From Shewanella schlegeliana (GTDB lineage: Bacteria > Pseudomonadota > Gammaproteobacteria > Enterobacterales > Shewanellaceae), in assembly GCF_016765635.1 (NCBI RefSeq), contig NZ_JAESVD010000006.1, positions 248,001 through 312,000 on the forward strand: DNA of 64,000 bases, written 5' to 3'. Position 1 is the stretch's first letter. Every line of letters begins with the position of its first letter. The notes under the pieces were generated by a model. That model searched no databases and was not told the DNA's origin. It worked only from the letters and a program-made list of their open reading frames with translations. Positions 36,651 through 44,734 of the stretch are shown here, one piece after another. Position numbers and translations under genes: made by a program.

Positions 36651-37472
36651 CTAAGTGAGCTCAGCAGCGGTATCAATAAAAATTCCCTGTATGTCTTTTG
36701 CTTCTCGCAGTGTTTGTCCACCGTGCTTAAGAAATGCTGCGATGATAGTTTCTGTCTTTTGCTCTTTAGCTCGCGCTAAGAAATATCGCAATTCTAACTC
36801 CGCTCCGGCTTCTTCATCTCTAATCGATGTAGCAATAATCTCTTTGTACATCACGATATCTCGTACCTCTAGCTGGCTAATAACTCCAAGTGTCATGGCT
36901 AAAAACGTATCCATTTCAGCCTTCGGCACAAATTGCGTAATGATATTTAAGCTTTCAGCCTGCTTAGCACTAAAATCATTACCAAGTAACAGAGCTTGTA
37001 GTGCCTTGTTTTTACCCATTCTTCGGGCAAATTGCACTGCTCCTTGACCACCAGTTGGAATATTCACGTGGATCTCTGGTTGAGCAAATGCTGCATTTTC
37101 TGTTGCATAAGCAAGATCACAAGCCATCACAAATTCGTTGCCACCTCCACGAGCGACGCCATCAACCACAGCAACGGATAATTGCTTCATCGCTTTAATA
37201 TTGGCGATCATATGATTGAACTCAATGGAAGCCGCTTGACCACCTTGCGTACCATTGATCACATTGAGATCCAAGTGTGCTAAAAAGAAGGAATCATGCA
37301 TTGATTTAAATACGACGACTTTAGTATCACGATCGTCTCTTAGGCTGAGAACAAACTCATTAATTTCGTTGATCAGCTTGATGGTTAAAACGTTCATAGG
37401 AGGGTTGTTTATTGCAACTGTAGTGATGCCCAAGTGATTAGTAATTGATATTGCTTTCATAGTAGTTTCCAT
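36651..37472 (-). CDS. Enoyl-CoA hydratase/isomerase (crotonase) family protein
   Basis: 273-residue crotonase-fold protein. N-terminal strand and substrate region ITTVAINNPPMNVLTIKLINEI; first oxyanion-hole region near DSFFLAHLDLNVIN; second near VVDGVARGGGNEFVMACDLAYA. The usual catalytic Glu positions are not clearly both present, so hydratase activity is uncertain; isomerase or other CoA chemistry is possible. The start follows GAGGTAACC. Divergent from a LysR gene 185 bp away, a layout that suggests control by that regulator. Confidence 0.8.
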   Translation of the reverse strand: METTMKAISITNHLGITTVAINNPPMNVLTIKLINEINEFVLSLRDDRDTKVVVFKSMHDSFFLAHLDLNVINGTQGGQAASIEFNHMIANIKAMKQLSVAVVDGVARGGGNEFVMACDLAYATENAAFAQPEIHVNIPTGGQGAVQFARRMGKNKALQALLLGNDFSAKQAESLNIITQFVPKAEMDTFLAMTLGVISQLEVRDIVMYKEIIATSIRDEEAGAELELRYFLARAKEQKTETIIAAFLKHGGQTLREAKDIQGIFIDTAAELT

Positions 37473-37657
37473 ATTGGTTACCTCATTTTGAGTCAGGTCG
37501 TTTATATAAATGCATTAACTAAACGAGCCGCCTCTGTTTCAATGTCATCACTATAAGTTTTGCATTGATGATAAAAAATACTATTATCAGCACAATACTG
37601 GTGCCAAATAAGCATCAATATGAAATTGTCCAATTCAACAGAGATATAGAGGGTTTG

Positions 37658-38611
37658 ATGGATTTATCCAGTCGCTTATTGTTATTGCTTGACGTTATAG
37701 AATTGGGTTCATTTACCAATGTTGCCGAACAAAAAAACCTTGATCGCTCTGTGATTTCAAAACAGATTGGCCGATTAGAGGCAGAACTCGGTGTTCGCCT
37801 GCTCAATAGGACAACCCGATCACTATCTTTAACCTCTGCCGGCAACGAGATGGTCAGTCAGGCAAAGCAACTTAGGGATTTACTCAATAACACACAACGG
37901 CTCGCACAAAACTATCATTGCGAGCCTAGAGGGTTACTTAGAATAAGCAGTTCAATGATGTTTGGCCGCCAATATGTTCAAGATGCGATATCAATTTTTC
38001 AAAAAAAGTATCCCGAGGTTGAATGTGAGTTAAAGCTAGAAGATAAAGTCGTGGATATCGTACAAGAGGGTTTTGATATTGGTTTTCGAATTGGCAAGCC
38101 GAGAAATTCGAGCTTAATTTGTCGTAAACTTGCTAGAAGTAGGCTGTTAATCGTCGCCTCACCTGAATTCGTTAATAGACACGGGGATATCGATACCATA
38201 GAAAAACTTGAGCAAGCGCCAGCAACAATATATTCAGCGCCGGGTTTGCTTATTAATAAATTTAACTATCTTGATGAAAACGATACAGAGCAGAGCTTTC
38301 AGCTTAATGCCGCCTATAAAGTTAATGATGTAGAGATGGTGGTAAAAAGTGTCGTTGCAGGTAATACCTTGGGCGTAGTTACCGCGCAAATGCTTCAAAA
38401 TGAAATACTTGAGGGCAAACTCATCCCAATTATGACTCACTTGGCTTTGAAGGATTTCGGAACGTTTTATGCGGTGTACCCTCACAGAGATGCACCGATT
38501 AAAACCAAACTATTTATCGAGGTACTTAAGTCTGTTATAGGCGAAGATGTGCCAATTTGGGAACAAAATATCCCCAATTTTGGTAATTTATACCGTACTC
38601 ATCACGAGTAA
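37658..38611 (+). CDS. LysR-family transcriptional regulator
   Basis: 317-residue regulator. The N-terminal winged helix-turn-helix reads LLLLLDVIELGSFTNVAEQ and SVISKQIGRLEAELGVRLL, followed by a linker helix and a periplasmic-binding-protein-like effector domain (residues 90-300). The start at ATG 37658 follows AGAGGG by about five bases; the longer frame from 37565 adds 31 residues with no family match. It faces the crotonase gene head to head and probably regulates it. The effector is unknown. Confidence 0.88.
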   Translation: MDLSSRLLLLLDVIELGSFTNVAEQKNLDRSVISKQIGRLEAELGVRLLNRTTRSLSLTSAGNEMVSQAKQLRDLLNNTQRLAQNYHCEPRGLLRISSSMMFGRQYVQDAISIFQKKYPEVECELKLEDKVVDIVQEGFDIGFRIGKPRNSSLICRKLARSRLLIVASPEFVNRHGDIDTIEKLEQAPATIYSAPGLLINKFNYLDENDTEQSFQLNAAYKVNDVEMVVKSVVAGNTLGVVTAQMLQNEILEGKLIPIMTHLALKDFGTFYAVYPHRDAPIKTKLFIEVLKSVIGEDVPIWEQNIPNFGNLYRTHHE

Positions 38612-38692
38612 CTGCACTTTACTATAGCGTGCACAGAGATAGATAATTTGGGTAATTGGCCTCTGGCTTCCTATTAATTTACGACCAAAACG

Positions 38693-38722
38693 AAAAAAGG
38701 CTTCCAATAGGAAGCCTTTTTT
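38693..38722. terminator. Bidirectional terminator between LysR and tRNA-Ser
   Basis: AAAAAAGGCTTCC-aata-GGAAGCCTTTTTT, a strong stem flanked by A and T runs; serves the LysR gene on plus and tRNA-Ser on minus. Confidence 0.93.
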
Positions 38723-38730
38723 CTTGAATA

Positions 38731-38821
38731 TGGCGGAGAGATAGGGATTTGAACCCTAGATGGGCTATAAACCCATGCCGGTTTTCAAGACCGGTGCATT
38801 CGACCACTCTGCCATCTCTCC
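38731..38821 (-). tRNA. tRNA-Ser(UGA)
   Basis: 91 nt including encoded CCA, minus strand. The acceptor stem GGAGAGA pairs with TCTCTCC, there is a long class-II variable arm, and the anticodon loop CTTGAAA gives anticodon UGA (reads UCA). T-loop GTTCAAATC is standard. Single-gene unit with a terminator nine bases downstream. Confidence 0.97.
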
Positions 38822-38911
38822 GAACGCCGCGAATAATATAGCGCTCTTTTAATCTTGTAAAGTGATAATTTTAAAATCTTCTCACTTTACTGTTTGAGAA
38901 AATCGATTTGC

Positions 38912-40156
38912 TTATTTCTCATCCTGATTGATTGCAATACGAGCAGGATCAGGCATGACGATCTCTTCACTCACTTCATTCCAGTTCTTATAGTTACGCA
39001 GCTTGTAACCGATAAAAACGATGAATGAACAGATCATGATCCCCCAACCTATCGCAACTTCACCACTTGTCGCCCACATAGCAACTAAGCTTGAAGCACC
39101 AAAGGATAAGCTGATCTGGAGGAAGTTCTGTAAACCCGCGGCTTTGGCAGCGTTATCTGGAAACTCCTGCAGTGCACCGTTAACAACAATTGGGTAAATA
39201 CCACCGCTACATGCAGCGAGTACTGAAAATATTGCCAACAAAGGAAAAATTGATAGCCCTTGTAGCAAGATAGTCACTACCGCAATGGACATAGCACACG
39301 TACCAAATACAGATAGCAATACCTTCAGGGTTTTCTCTGAACCGATTTTACGAATAAGTGTTTTGCTCGCATAGCCACCTAAAATAAAGGTGATAGTTTG
39401 CGGAATAAAACTCAGTCCAATTGCCGTAGCATCAAAACCATGTTGCTCCATCACTACTGGCCACAGTGTTAGGTACGAGAAGAACGCACCTGAACAAGCA
39501 CCAAAAATAATCACATTTCCTAGGTATTTAGTATTTTTAAGGATTGATAAGTAACTGATCTCTTTCTTGTCATGGCTTATTGCTTTAGTTTCTGCAGGCA
39601 CAAACCAAACAGTCAATAGGATCATTACAGCAGCCATACCGGTCAATGTAATGAAAATACTTTGCCAACCTAAAGATTGTAAGATAAACGCACCTAAGAT
39701 TGGAGCAAGCGCTGGAGACAAGGCTACTAACGGCATAATATTTGAAAATACGCCCTGTGCTTTTGCCGCATCGTATTTTTCAATAACAATCGCCTGCCAA
39801 ATAACACCAGCAGAACATGCACCTAATGCTTGCATAAAACGTGAAATATTAAATACTAAGATTGAATCACTTACTGCTAATGAGAAACTTGCAGCAGCAA
39901 ACAATACAAGACCAAAGATCAGCGAATTACGTTTACCGAAACGCTCAACTAAAGGACCGTAAAGTAACTGTCCCAGCGCTAAGCCAGCTAAAAAGAAAGT
40001 CAAAGACATAGCGACCTGAGATGGCGAAGTCGCCATTGTGTCTTCAATCGCTTTGAATGCAGGCAAATACATATCGGTGGCAATAAAGCCTAACATGCTT
40101 AACACCGCTAAATATGCGAGAAAAATGTAGTGTTTTACATTTGTTAGTGAGTTCAT
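38912..40156 (-). CDS. punC: PunC-type purine nucleoside MFS transporter (Bcr/CflA family)
   Basis: 414-residue MFS transporter with 12 TM segments, DHA1 Bcr/CflA branch. TM1 reads YLAVLSMLGFIATDMYLPAF; the conserved loop between TM2 and TM3 is YGPLVERFGKRNS. In E. coli the orthologue PunC (YdhC) carries purine nucleosides and is activated by PunR. Here the same divergent pair is kept, which supports the name more than sequence alone would. The intergenic region is about 118 bp. Confidence 0.82.
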   Translation of the reverse strand: MNSLTNVKHYIFLAYLAVLSMLGFIATDMYLPAFKAIEDTMATSPSQVAMSLTFFLAGLALGQLLYGPLVERFGKRNSLIFGLVLFAAASFSLAVSDSILVFNISRFMQALGACSAGVIWQAIVIEKYDAAKAQGVFSNIMPLVALSPALAPILGAFILQSLGWQSIFITLTGMAAVMILLTVWFVPAETKAISHDKKEISYLSILKNTKYLGNVIIFGACSGAFFSYLTLWPVVMEQHGFDATAIGLSFIPQTITFILGGYASKTLIRKIGSEKTLKVLLSVFGTCAMSIAVVTILLQGLSIFPLLAIFSVLAACSGGIYPIVVNGALQEFPDNAAKAAGLQNFLQISLSFGASSLVAMWATSGEVAIGWGIMICSFIVFIGYKLRNYKNWNEVSEEIVMPDPARIAINQDEK

Positions 40157-40220
40157 AAGTCAAAATTCTGATCTGGATTTATTAAAGTCGCGCAGTGTAA
40201 ACACTTGCTATAAGCCTGTG

Positions 40221-40228
40221 AAACGTTT
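40221..40228. promoter_or_regulatory. PurR-like core AAACGTTT in the punC-punR gap
   Basis: GAAACGTTTA contains the AAACGTTT core of PurR sites, between divergent punC and punR. Only the core matches; a PunR or PurR role is inference. Confidence 0.3.
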
Positions 40229-40274
40229 ATTTTTCACATTAGCCTTCAAAAAAAATCACAGCAGGATGTGGCCT

Positions 40275-41177
40275 ATGCTTTCAGAACAGTCCCTTCAACT
40301 TATCGATATGGTAGCCCGTGTCGGCAGTTTTACCGCTGCGGCAAACAAGTTACACAAAGTCCCTTCTGCTGTGAGTTACGCAGTCAAGCAGATTGAAGAA
40401 GAGCTAGGTGTAGTGCTGTTTGTACGGCATCACCGTAGCGTGAGTTTGACCCCCGCTGGCGAGCACTTTGTAAAGCAATCTAGAAGCTTATTAACCGATA
40501 TAGATGCAATGCGCGCCGATACCATACGCGTCGCTAATGGTTGGCAGCCGACTCTTTCAATTGCCTTAGATAATATTGTCAGAGCCGATAAGATCAGCAA
40601 TCTGATTGCGGATTTTTACCGCACTTTCGATAATGTTGAGCTGATAATTCGCATCGAAGTCTTTAATGGCGTATGGGAATCGATAGCCACAGGGCGAAGT
40701 GATATTGCCATTGGCGCGACAACGGCAATTCCCGTCGGTGGTGATTATCATTTTAGAGACATGGGACAAATTGAGTGGTGCTTCCTCGTTGGCAAGAACC
40801 ACCCTCTTGCTGATATTGATAGGCCACTTACTGATGATGAGCTCAGGCAGTATCCCTCTATCTGCCTAGAAGATACCTCAAGAGAGATCCCAAAAAGAAT
40901 GACCTGGCTGCTTGAAAACCAAAGGCGCCTAGTTGTTCCTGACTGGATAAGAGCAATTAACTGTTTTAGAGAAGGCCTAGGTGTTGGTTACATGCCTGCA
41001 CACTTTGCATTCCCATTTATAAAAACCGGTGCGTTAATCGAGAAACAGCTTGAGCGGCCTAACAAGACCAGTCCATGCTGTTTGGCTTGGAACGCAACGA
41101 ATAAGTCCCCTGCTATGGCTTGGGTACTGGAATATTTGGGGGATAGTGAAAAGCTACATAAAGATTGGTTAGATTAA
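40275..41177 (+). CDS. punR: LysR-family regulator PunR
   Basis: 300-residue LysR activator. The helix-turn-helix reads SLQLIDMVARVGSFTAAANK and VPSAVSYAVKQIEEELGV. Strong matches to E. coli PunR (YdhB) are visible through the effector domain: IALDNIVRADK, EVFNGVWESIATGRSDIA, GATTAIPVGGDYHFRDMG, REIPKRMTWLLENQRR and LAWNATNKSPAMAWVLEYLG. ATG 40275 aligns with the E. coli start and has GCAGGA upstream; a longer frame from 40218 and an ATG at 40266 are less likely. Activates divergent punC in response to purine nucleosides in E. coli; the same is inferred here. Confidence 0.85.
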   Translation: MLSEQSLQLIDMVARVGSFTAAANKLHKVPSAVSYAVKQIEEELGVVLFVRHHRSVSLTPAGEHFVKQSRSLLTDIDAMRADTIRVANGWQPTLSIALDNIVRADKISNLIADFYRTFDNVELIIRIEVFNGVWESIATGRSDIAIGATTAIPVGGDYHFRDMGQIEWCFLVGKNHPLADIDRPLTDDELRQYPSICLEDTSREIPKRMTWLLENQRRLVVPDWIRAINCFREGLGVGYMPAHFAFPFIKTGALIEKQLERPNKTSPCCLAWNATNKSPAMAWVLEYLGDSEKLHKDWLD

Positions 41178-41348
41178 CTAAGGTTAACTTCGGCTTATTT
41201 TATGCTTCAAGCGCTTTATACCTTAGGTTAGCTGCTGTATGATTTAACAAATTAACACTGGAACATCACTCATTTTCATCTTGAGGGAACTCCTTGTTTA
41301 ACTCGTGTTCAAACAAAATAGCTTGAAAATTTGTCTTCGGAGAAAGAT

Positions 41349-42011
41349 ATGAAAGATATGACACAACAAACCGCGTATAGCAGTACTTCAGTTGAAGTAA
41401 ACAAACTGCTAAAGAATACTTATATGCTGCTTTCTATGACCCTTGCATTTTCTGCAGTGTGCGCAGGTTTGGCGATGGCATTAGCAATCAGTCCAATGAT
41501 GTCTCTAGGTCTATCTATCGGTAGCTTAGTATTGTTATTCGTAACTCTTAGAAAGGCAGATTCTAGCGCCGGTATTTTCTGGGTCTTTGCGTTTACCGGT
41601 ATGCAAGGCGCTTCACTCGGTTATATCCTTAACCATTACGCAGGCATGGCTAACGGTCCACAGTTGATCATGCAGGCACTAGGTTTAACCTCTCTCATCT
41701 TTGTGACCCTTTCAGGTTATGCGGTAACAACTAAGAAAGATTTCTCGTTTATGCGCGGCTTCCTTATCGCAGGTCTTGTGATTATGGTTGTAGGCTTGCT
41801 AGTTAACCTATTCCTAGGTAACAGTATGGTGTTTATGGCGCTTAACGCAGGTATTGCGCTGCTGATGACTGGCTTTATTCTTTACGATACAAGCAAAATC
41901 GTTAACGGCGGCGAAACTAACTACATTCGTGCGACTATCTCTTTATACCTAGATTTCCTAAATCTATTCATCGCCCTACTACATTTAATGGGTGTTGGTG
42001 GTGATGACTAA
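41349..42011 (+). CDS. yccA: BAX inhibitor-1 family protein YccA
   Basis: 220-residue integral membrane protein with seven hydrophobic segments. In E. coli YccA is a substrate and modulator of the FtsH protease. Matches are LLKNTYMLLSMTLAFSA, the conserved FTGMQGASLGYIL and the C-terminal NGGETNYIRATISLYLDFLN. ATG at 41349 follows CGGAGAAA; an upstream TTG at 41331 would swallow that site. It precedes the tus genes; in E. coli yccA is next to tusE, so the neighbourhood is partly conserved. A terminator follows at 42035. Confidence 0.9.
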   Translation: MKDMTQQTAYSSTSVEVNKLLKNTYMLLSMTLAFSAVCAGLAMALAISPMMSLGLSIGSLVLLFVTLRKADSSAGIFWVFAFTGMQGASLGYILNHYAGMANGPQLIMQALGLTSLIFVTLSGYAVTTKKDFSFMRGFLIAGLVIMVVGLLVNLFLGNSMVFMALNAGIALLMTGFILYDTSKIVNGGETNYIRATISLYLDFLNLFIALLHLMGVGGDD

Positions 42012-42034
42012 TACCAATTAATTTTAATTGAGTT

Positions 42035-42065
42035 AAAATGGCCCTATTACAGGGCCATTTTTTTT
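42035..42065 (+). terminator. Terminator between yccA and tusD
   Basis: AAAATGGCCCT-attac-AGGGCCATTTTTTTT. The T-run ends three bases before the tusD ATG, so the same bases also form the tusD leader and leave no room for a ribosome binding site. Confidence 0.88.
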
Positions 42066-42068
42066 ACC

Positions 42069-42458
42069 ATGAGCAAATTCATTATTCAGGTTAACTCCGC
42101 AGCCTATGGCAGTGCGTCGAGTTATAGCGCCTATCGATTCGCTAAAGCCGCCATTGAAAATGGCCACACTATTGAAAAGGTGTTCTTTTACCAAGACGGC
42201 GTACTCAACACCAATCACCTTAATTCTCCAGCTAGCGATGAGTTCGATCTAAAACAAGCTTGGGTCGAGTTACATCAACTTCACGGTGTTGCTTTGGTTA
42301 ACTGTGTTTCAGCCGCACTGCGCCGTGGTGTCTTATCGGAGTCTGAAGCAAAAGAGAATCAGTATAGCCATTGGAATATGCAAGCTCCATTTACTATGGG
42401 TGGATTGGGTGAGCTGGTTATCGGAATTGAAACGGCCGATAGGCTTGTCAGTTTTTAG
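42069..42458 (+). CDS. tusD: Sulfurtransferase TusD
   Basis: 129-residue DsrE-like subunit of the TusBCD hexamer, which passes persulfide sulfur from TusA to TusE for 2-thiolation of tRNA wobble uridine by MnmA. Matches E. coli TusD along its length: VFFYQDGVLN, SPASDEFDL, GVALVNCVSAALRRGV (active Cys) and FTMGGLGELV. Start fixed by alignment; no Shine-Dalgarno is possible because a terminator abuts the ATG, so expression may depend on read-through or a leaderless start. First of a tusDCB-tusE run. Confidence 0.93.
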   Translation: MSKFIIQVNSAAYGSASSYSAYRFAKAAIENGHTIEKVFFYQDGVLNTNHLNSPASDEFDLKQAWVELHQLHGVALVNCVSAALRRGVLSESEAKENQYSHWNMQAPFTMGGLGELVIGIETADRLVSF

Positions 42459-42466
42459 GAGCACAA

Positions 42467-42823
42467 GTGAAAAAACTTTGTATTATCTTTAGGCAAGCTC
42501 CCCATGGCACAGCTCATGGCCGCGAAGGGCTTGACCTATCATTGTTAAGTGCCAGCTTTGAGCAGGAAGTGAGTCTTCTGTTTTCCGATGAGGGGCTATT
42601 GACTCTTTTAAAGAGCCAAGATCCTGAGTCTATCGGTAGCAAGGATTACATCGCAGCCTTAGGTGCGTTGTCACTTTATGATATTGAAACTGTGCTTGTA
42701 TGCCAGGAGTCGATGCAAGCACTAGGGCTTGAGTTGGAAGATTTACGTATTGATCTATCTGCAGCCTTGCCGACTGAAATCTCTAAACACTTAGCAGAAG
42801 TCGATGAGGTACTGGTTTTCTAA
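42467..42823 (+). CDS. tusC: Sulfurtransferase complex subunit TusC
   Basis: 118-residue DsrF-like subunit of TusBCD. Begins at GTG (MKKLCIIFRQAPHGTAHGREG) behind TAGGAG, eight bases after the tusD stop. The family fingerprint is the N-terminal PHG and REGLDLSLLSASFEQ block, with SLYDIETVLVC further on. Acts only within the hexamer with TusD and TusB. Overlaps tusB by one base, indicating translational coupling. Confidence 0.92.
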   Translation: MKKLCIIFRQAPHGTAHGREGLDLSLLSASFEQEVSLLFSDEGLLTLLKSQDPESIGSKDYIAALGALSLYDIETVLVCQESMQALGLELEDLRIDLSAALPTEISKHLAEVDEVLVF

Positions 42824-43104
42824 TGATATTACATCACATACAAGATTCGGTTGAACAGAGTTCAGGCCTAACAACTTGCCTACGTTACATTGCACTGGGT
42901 GACAGTATTTTATTGTCCGGCAACGCAATTAACTGTTTACTCAAGCGTGAGTGGCGCGCAAAATTAGCAAATCTGCGCGTCGTAGCCTTAAAAGAAGACG
43001 TTAACGCTCGTGGTCTGCAAGATTATTTAAAGGACGTTAAGCAAATAAGCTATAACGAGTTTGTTGAGTTAAGCCTTGAGCACGAAAAAGTAATTAGTTG
43101 GTAA
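42823..43104 (+). CDS. tusB: Sulfurtransferase complex subunit TusB
   Basis: 93-residue DsrH-like subunit, near the 95 of E. coli. Starts [20 protein letters not shown], overlapping the tusC stop by one base. The middle region [15 protein letters not shown] is typical. Structural partner in the TusBCD hexamer. tusE begins one base after its stop, so all four genes are tightly coupled. Confidence 0.9.
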   Translation: MILHHIQDSVEQSSGLTTCLRYIALGDSILLSGNAINCLLKREWRAKLANLRVVALKEDVNARGLQDYLKDVKQISYNEFVELSLEHEKVISW

Positions 43105-43105
43105 A

Positions 43106-43435
43106 ATGATAGAATTTAATGGAAAACAGATAGAAACCGATCATCAAGGTTATTTAAAATCAGTCAATGATTGGACCCCTGAACTCGCGCCAGTTATCGC
43201 AAAGGAAGAGCAAATTGAGCTGACTGAAGCGCATTGGGAAGTGATTAACTTCGTGCGTGAATTCTACCTAGAATTTAAGACAAGCCCTGCGATCCGCGTG
43301 CTCGTTAAAGCGATAGGTCAAAAGCTCGGTGAAGATAAGGGTAACTCAAAGTACCTCTATACCCTCTTCCCTGTTGGCCCAGCAAAACAGGCAACCAAGA
43401 TAGCGGGTCTGCCCAAACCAGCTAAATGTATCTAA
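43106..43435 (+). CDS. tusE: TusE (DsrC-like sulfur carrier)
   Basis: 109-residue DsrC-family protein that accepts sulfur from TusD and hands it to MnmA. Begins [19 protein letters not shown], with [11 protein letters not shown] and [12 protein letters not shown]. The C-terminal tail ends AKCI, with a single penultimate Cys. The second upstream Cys of dissimilatory DsrC is absent, which fits a Tus role rather than sulfite reduction. Last gene of the cluster; terminator at 43463. Confidence 0.94.
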   Translation: MIEFNGKQIETDHQGYLKSVNDWTPELAPVIAKEEQIELTEAHWEVINFVREFYLEFKTSPAIRVLVKAIGQKLGEDKGNSKYLYTLFPVGPAKQATKIAGLPKPAKCI

Positions 43436-43462
43436 GATAAAGCTGCATCGATTCATTAAATG

Positions 43463-43489
43463 AAAAGCCCTATTCGTTAGGGCTTTTTT
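43463..43489 (+). terminator. Intrinsic terminator of the tus operon
   Basis: AAAAGCCCTA-ttcgt-TAGGGCTTTTTT, 27 bp after the tusE stop. Confidence 0.93.
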
Positions 43490-43790
43490 GCATCTCAGCA
43501 TAGCTTTGATGGACTGCTGCGAATAGGTTACCCCCCAAGGCATAACAAACACTGCTAAGCAGCATCTCCTTACATGGCTCAGCAGTACATTTTTACGATT
43601 TCGATACTCTTAGATGCAAAGAATGTTTTTACATTCTAGAAGCCCGCTCAACGCACTCAGAATGCTTTTAAATTAGGAGAAAACGTTCGCTTTAACAGAC
43701 GACAAAAGTCACTCTGACACCAGCCCCCCTGATTTATAAGTAAGTGAGACTGAGTTAGTCTGTAGATCGGAATCGTATCGCTAGTCGCCT
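43490..43790. other. Spacer between tus operon and tRNA-Leu remnant array
   Basis: About 300 bp with no gene recognised. It would form the far 3' end of the minus-strand tRNA transcript if read-through occurs. Confidence 0.45.
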
Positions 43791-43834
43791 AGTTTATCAA
43801 AAGCGAGACATCTTTTATCAAAAGCAAATCCCTT
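43791..43834 (-). repeat. tRNA-Leu 3'-half remnant, most decayed copy
   Basis: Minus strand keeps ACAAGGGATTTGC and a TCTCGC variable-arm start, but no T arm or acceptor strand. Last and weakest member of the left array, identified by its spacing and by the shared AAGGGATT / TCTCGC words. Confidence 0.5.
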
Positions 43835-43866
43835 GTACTTTTATCGTAAACGCCAGATACAAAAAA

Positions 43867-43916
43867 GCGCTGGCATTCATATTTAACGAGGTATCTCTTA
43901 TAAAAAGGAATCCCTT
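43867..43916 (-). repeat. tRNA-Leu 3'-half remnant, truncated copy
   Basis: Minus strand has AAGGGATTCCTTTTTATAAG and a variable-arm part ending near TGCCAGCG, then diverges; the T arm and acceptor strand are lost. Confidence 0.65.
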
Positions 43917-43948
43917 GCCCTCTCTCAATAAGAGATAAATTTCAGATG

Positions 43949-43973
43949 AAAAAAAACCAGCGAAATGGTTGGT
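43949..43973 (-). terminator. Terminator within the left array, weak ACCAGC type
   Basis: Minus strand: AAACCA ... TGGTTTTTTTT, a mutated version of the AACCAGC/GCTGGTT terminators nearer the tRNA. Confidence 0.6.
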
Positions 43974-43995
43974 TTAGTCACTCTTCATAAGAAGA

Positions 43996-44057
43996 TGGTC
44001 CCCGTGGCCAAGACTTTGTGAAGAGTGCGAGGCGGCTGTTATAAAATGGAATCTCTT
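43996..44057 (-). repeat. tRNA-Leu 3'-half remnant, diverged copy
   Basis: Minus strand begins AAGAGATTCCATTTTATAAC, has GCCTCGC, then a damaged T arm (AAAGTCTTGGCCACGGGGACCA). The 3' CCA end is recognisable. Confidence 0.7.
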
Positions 44058-44083
44058 GTACGTTCTTCATAAATGACAGATAC

Positions 44084-44110
44084 AAAAAAGCCCCGACAGT
44101 GTCGAGGCTT
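44084..44110 (-). terminator. Terminator within the left array, GCCTCGAC type
   Basis: Minus strand: AAGCCTCGAC-act-GTCGGGGCTTTTTT, a strong stem and T-run. The same element occurs after tRNA-Leu in the right array (45713-45739). Confidence 0.88.
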
Positions 44111-44136
44111 ATCTGCAACTCTCAATGAGAGTTATT

Positions 44137-44206
44137 TGGTACCCATGGCCAGACTTGAACAGGTTCTCTTATGCAGCGAGGCATCTCTTATAAAAAGGAA
44201 TCCCTT
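44137..44206 (-). repeat. tRNA-Leu 3'-half copy, variant variable arm
   Basis: Minus strand: AAGGGATTCCTTTTTATAAG, then GCCTCGCTGCATAAGAGAAC, then TGTTCAAGTCTGGCCATGGG and TACCA. The variable arm and first T-arm strand differ from the tRNA, but the T loop and CCA end are kept. The 45472 copy shares the variant. Confidence 0.85.
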
Positions 44207-44237
44207 GGCTCTTTTCTGATGAACCAGTTTTAGATGT

Positions 44238-44263
44238 AAAAAAACCAGCTCAAAGGCTGGTTT
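44238..44263 (-). terminator. Terminator within the left array, ACCAGC type
   Basis: Minus strand: AAACCAGC-ctttga-GCTGGTTTTTTT. Same sequence as the one directly after tRNA-Leu at 44386. Confidence 0.9.
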
Positions 44264-44284
44264 AATCACTCTTCGTAATGAAGA

Positions 44285-44354
44285 TGGTACCCGTGGCCAG
44301 ACTTGAACTGGCACGCTTATTCAGCGAGGCATCTCTTATAAAGGGGAATCCCTT
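44285..44354 (-). repeat. tRNA-Leu 3'-half copy, exact from variable arm to CCA
   Basis: Minus strand is identical to tRNA-Leu(UAA) over about 45 nt from CCTCGCTGAATAAGCG to the CCA end. The D arm and 5' acceptor strand are absent, and the anticodon-arm region is replaced by AAGGGATTCCCCTTTATAAG and GATG. It cannot fold as a tRNA. Confidence 0.93.
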
Positions 44355-44385
44355 GGCTCTTTTCTGATTAACCAGTTTCAGATGT

Positions 44386-44412
44386 AAAAAAACCAGCTCA
44401 AAGGCTGGTTTA
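44386..44412 (-). terminator. Terminator after the second tRNA-Leu
   Basis: Minus strand: AAACCAGC-ctttga-GCTGGTTTTTTT, about 21 nt past the tRNA-Leu 3' end; strong stem with T-run. Confidence 0.92.
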
Positions 44413-44432
44413 ATCACTCTTCGTAATGAAGA

Positions 44433-44518
44433 TGGTACCCGTGGCCAGACTTGAACTGGCACGCTTATTCAGCGAGGGATTTTAAATCCCTTGTGTCTAC
44501 CGATTCCACCACACGGGC
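44433..44518 (-). tRNA. tRNA-Leu(UAA), second copy
   Basis: 86 nt with encoded CCA. Acceptor GCCCGTG/CACGGGT, class-II variable arm CTCGCTGAATAAGCG, anticodon UAA in GGGATTTAAAATCCC. Identical to the copy at 45766. Lies downstream of tRNA-Cys in the second transcription unit. Confidence 0.97.
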
Positions 44519-44599
44519 AAACTCTTTGATTCTGACGATACGTATTGTCGGTATCAATACTGTTTCTCTTTTCAGAAAAACTCACCAAATTCTTATTTG

Positions 44600-44673
44600 T
44601 GGAGGCGCGACCCGGAGTCGAACCGAGATCGACGGATTTGCAATCCGCAGCATAGCCATTCTGCCATCGCGCC
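44600..44673 (-). tRNA. tRNA-Cys(GCA), second copy
   Basis: 74 nt with CCA. Acceptor GGCGCGA/TCGCGCC, anticodon GCA in GGATTGCAAATCC, discriminator U. Identical to the copy at 45937. Confidence 0.97.
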
Positions 44674-44706
44674 ACTTTGTTTCCCTTCTTGCCGGGAACG
44701 AGGCGT

Positions 44707-44734
44707 ACTTTACTAGAATAAAAATTTCAGTCAA
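44707..44734 (-). promoter_or_regulatory. Promoter of the second Cys-Leu tRNA unit
   Basis: Minus strand TTGACT, 16-bp spacer, TAAAGT, followed by GC-rich ACGCCTCG, a discriminator typical of stringently controlled stable RNA genes. It lies 34 bp upstream of tRNA-Cys. Confidence 0.72.

Noticed and set aside
43346-43552. 68-codon minus-strand ORF across the end of tusE
   Set aside because: Shadow frame over tusE and its terminator.
44132-44462. Two overlapping 60-66 codon ORFs with similar products on the minus strand
   Set aside because: Their similarity comes only from the tRNA-Leu-derived repeats; they are not protein genes.
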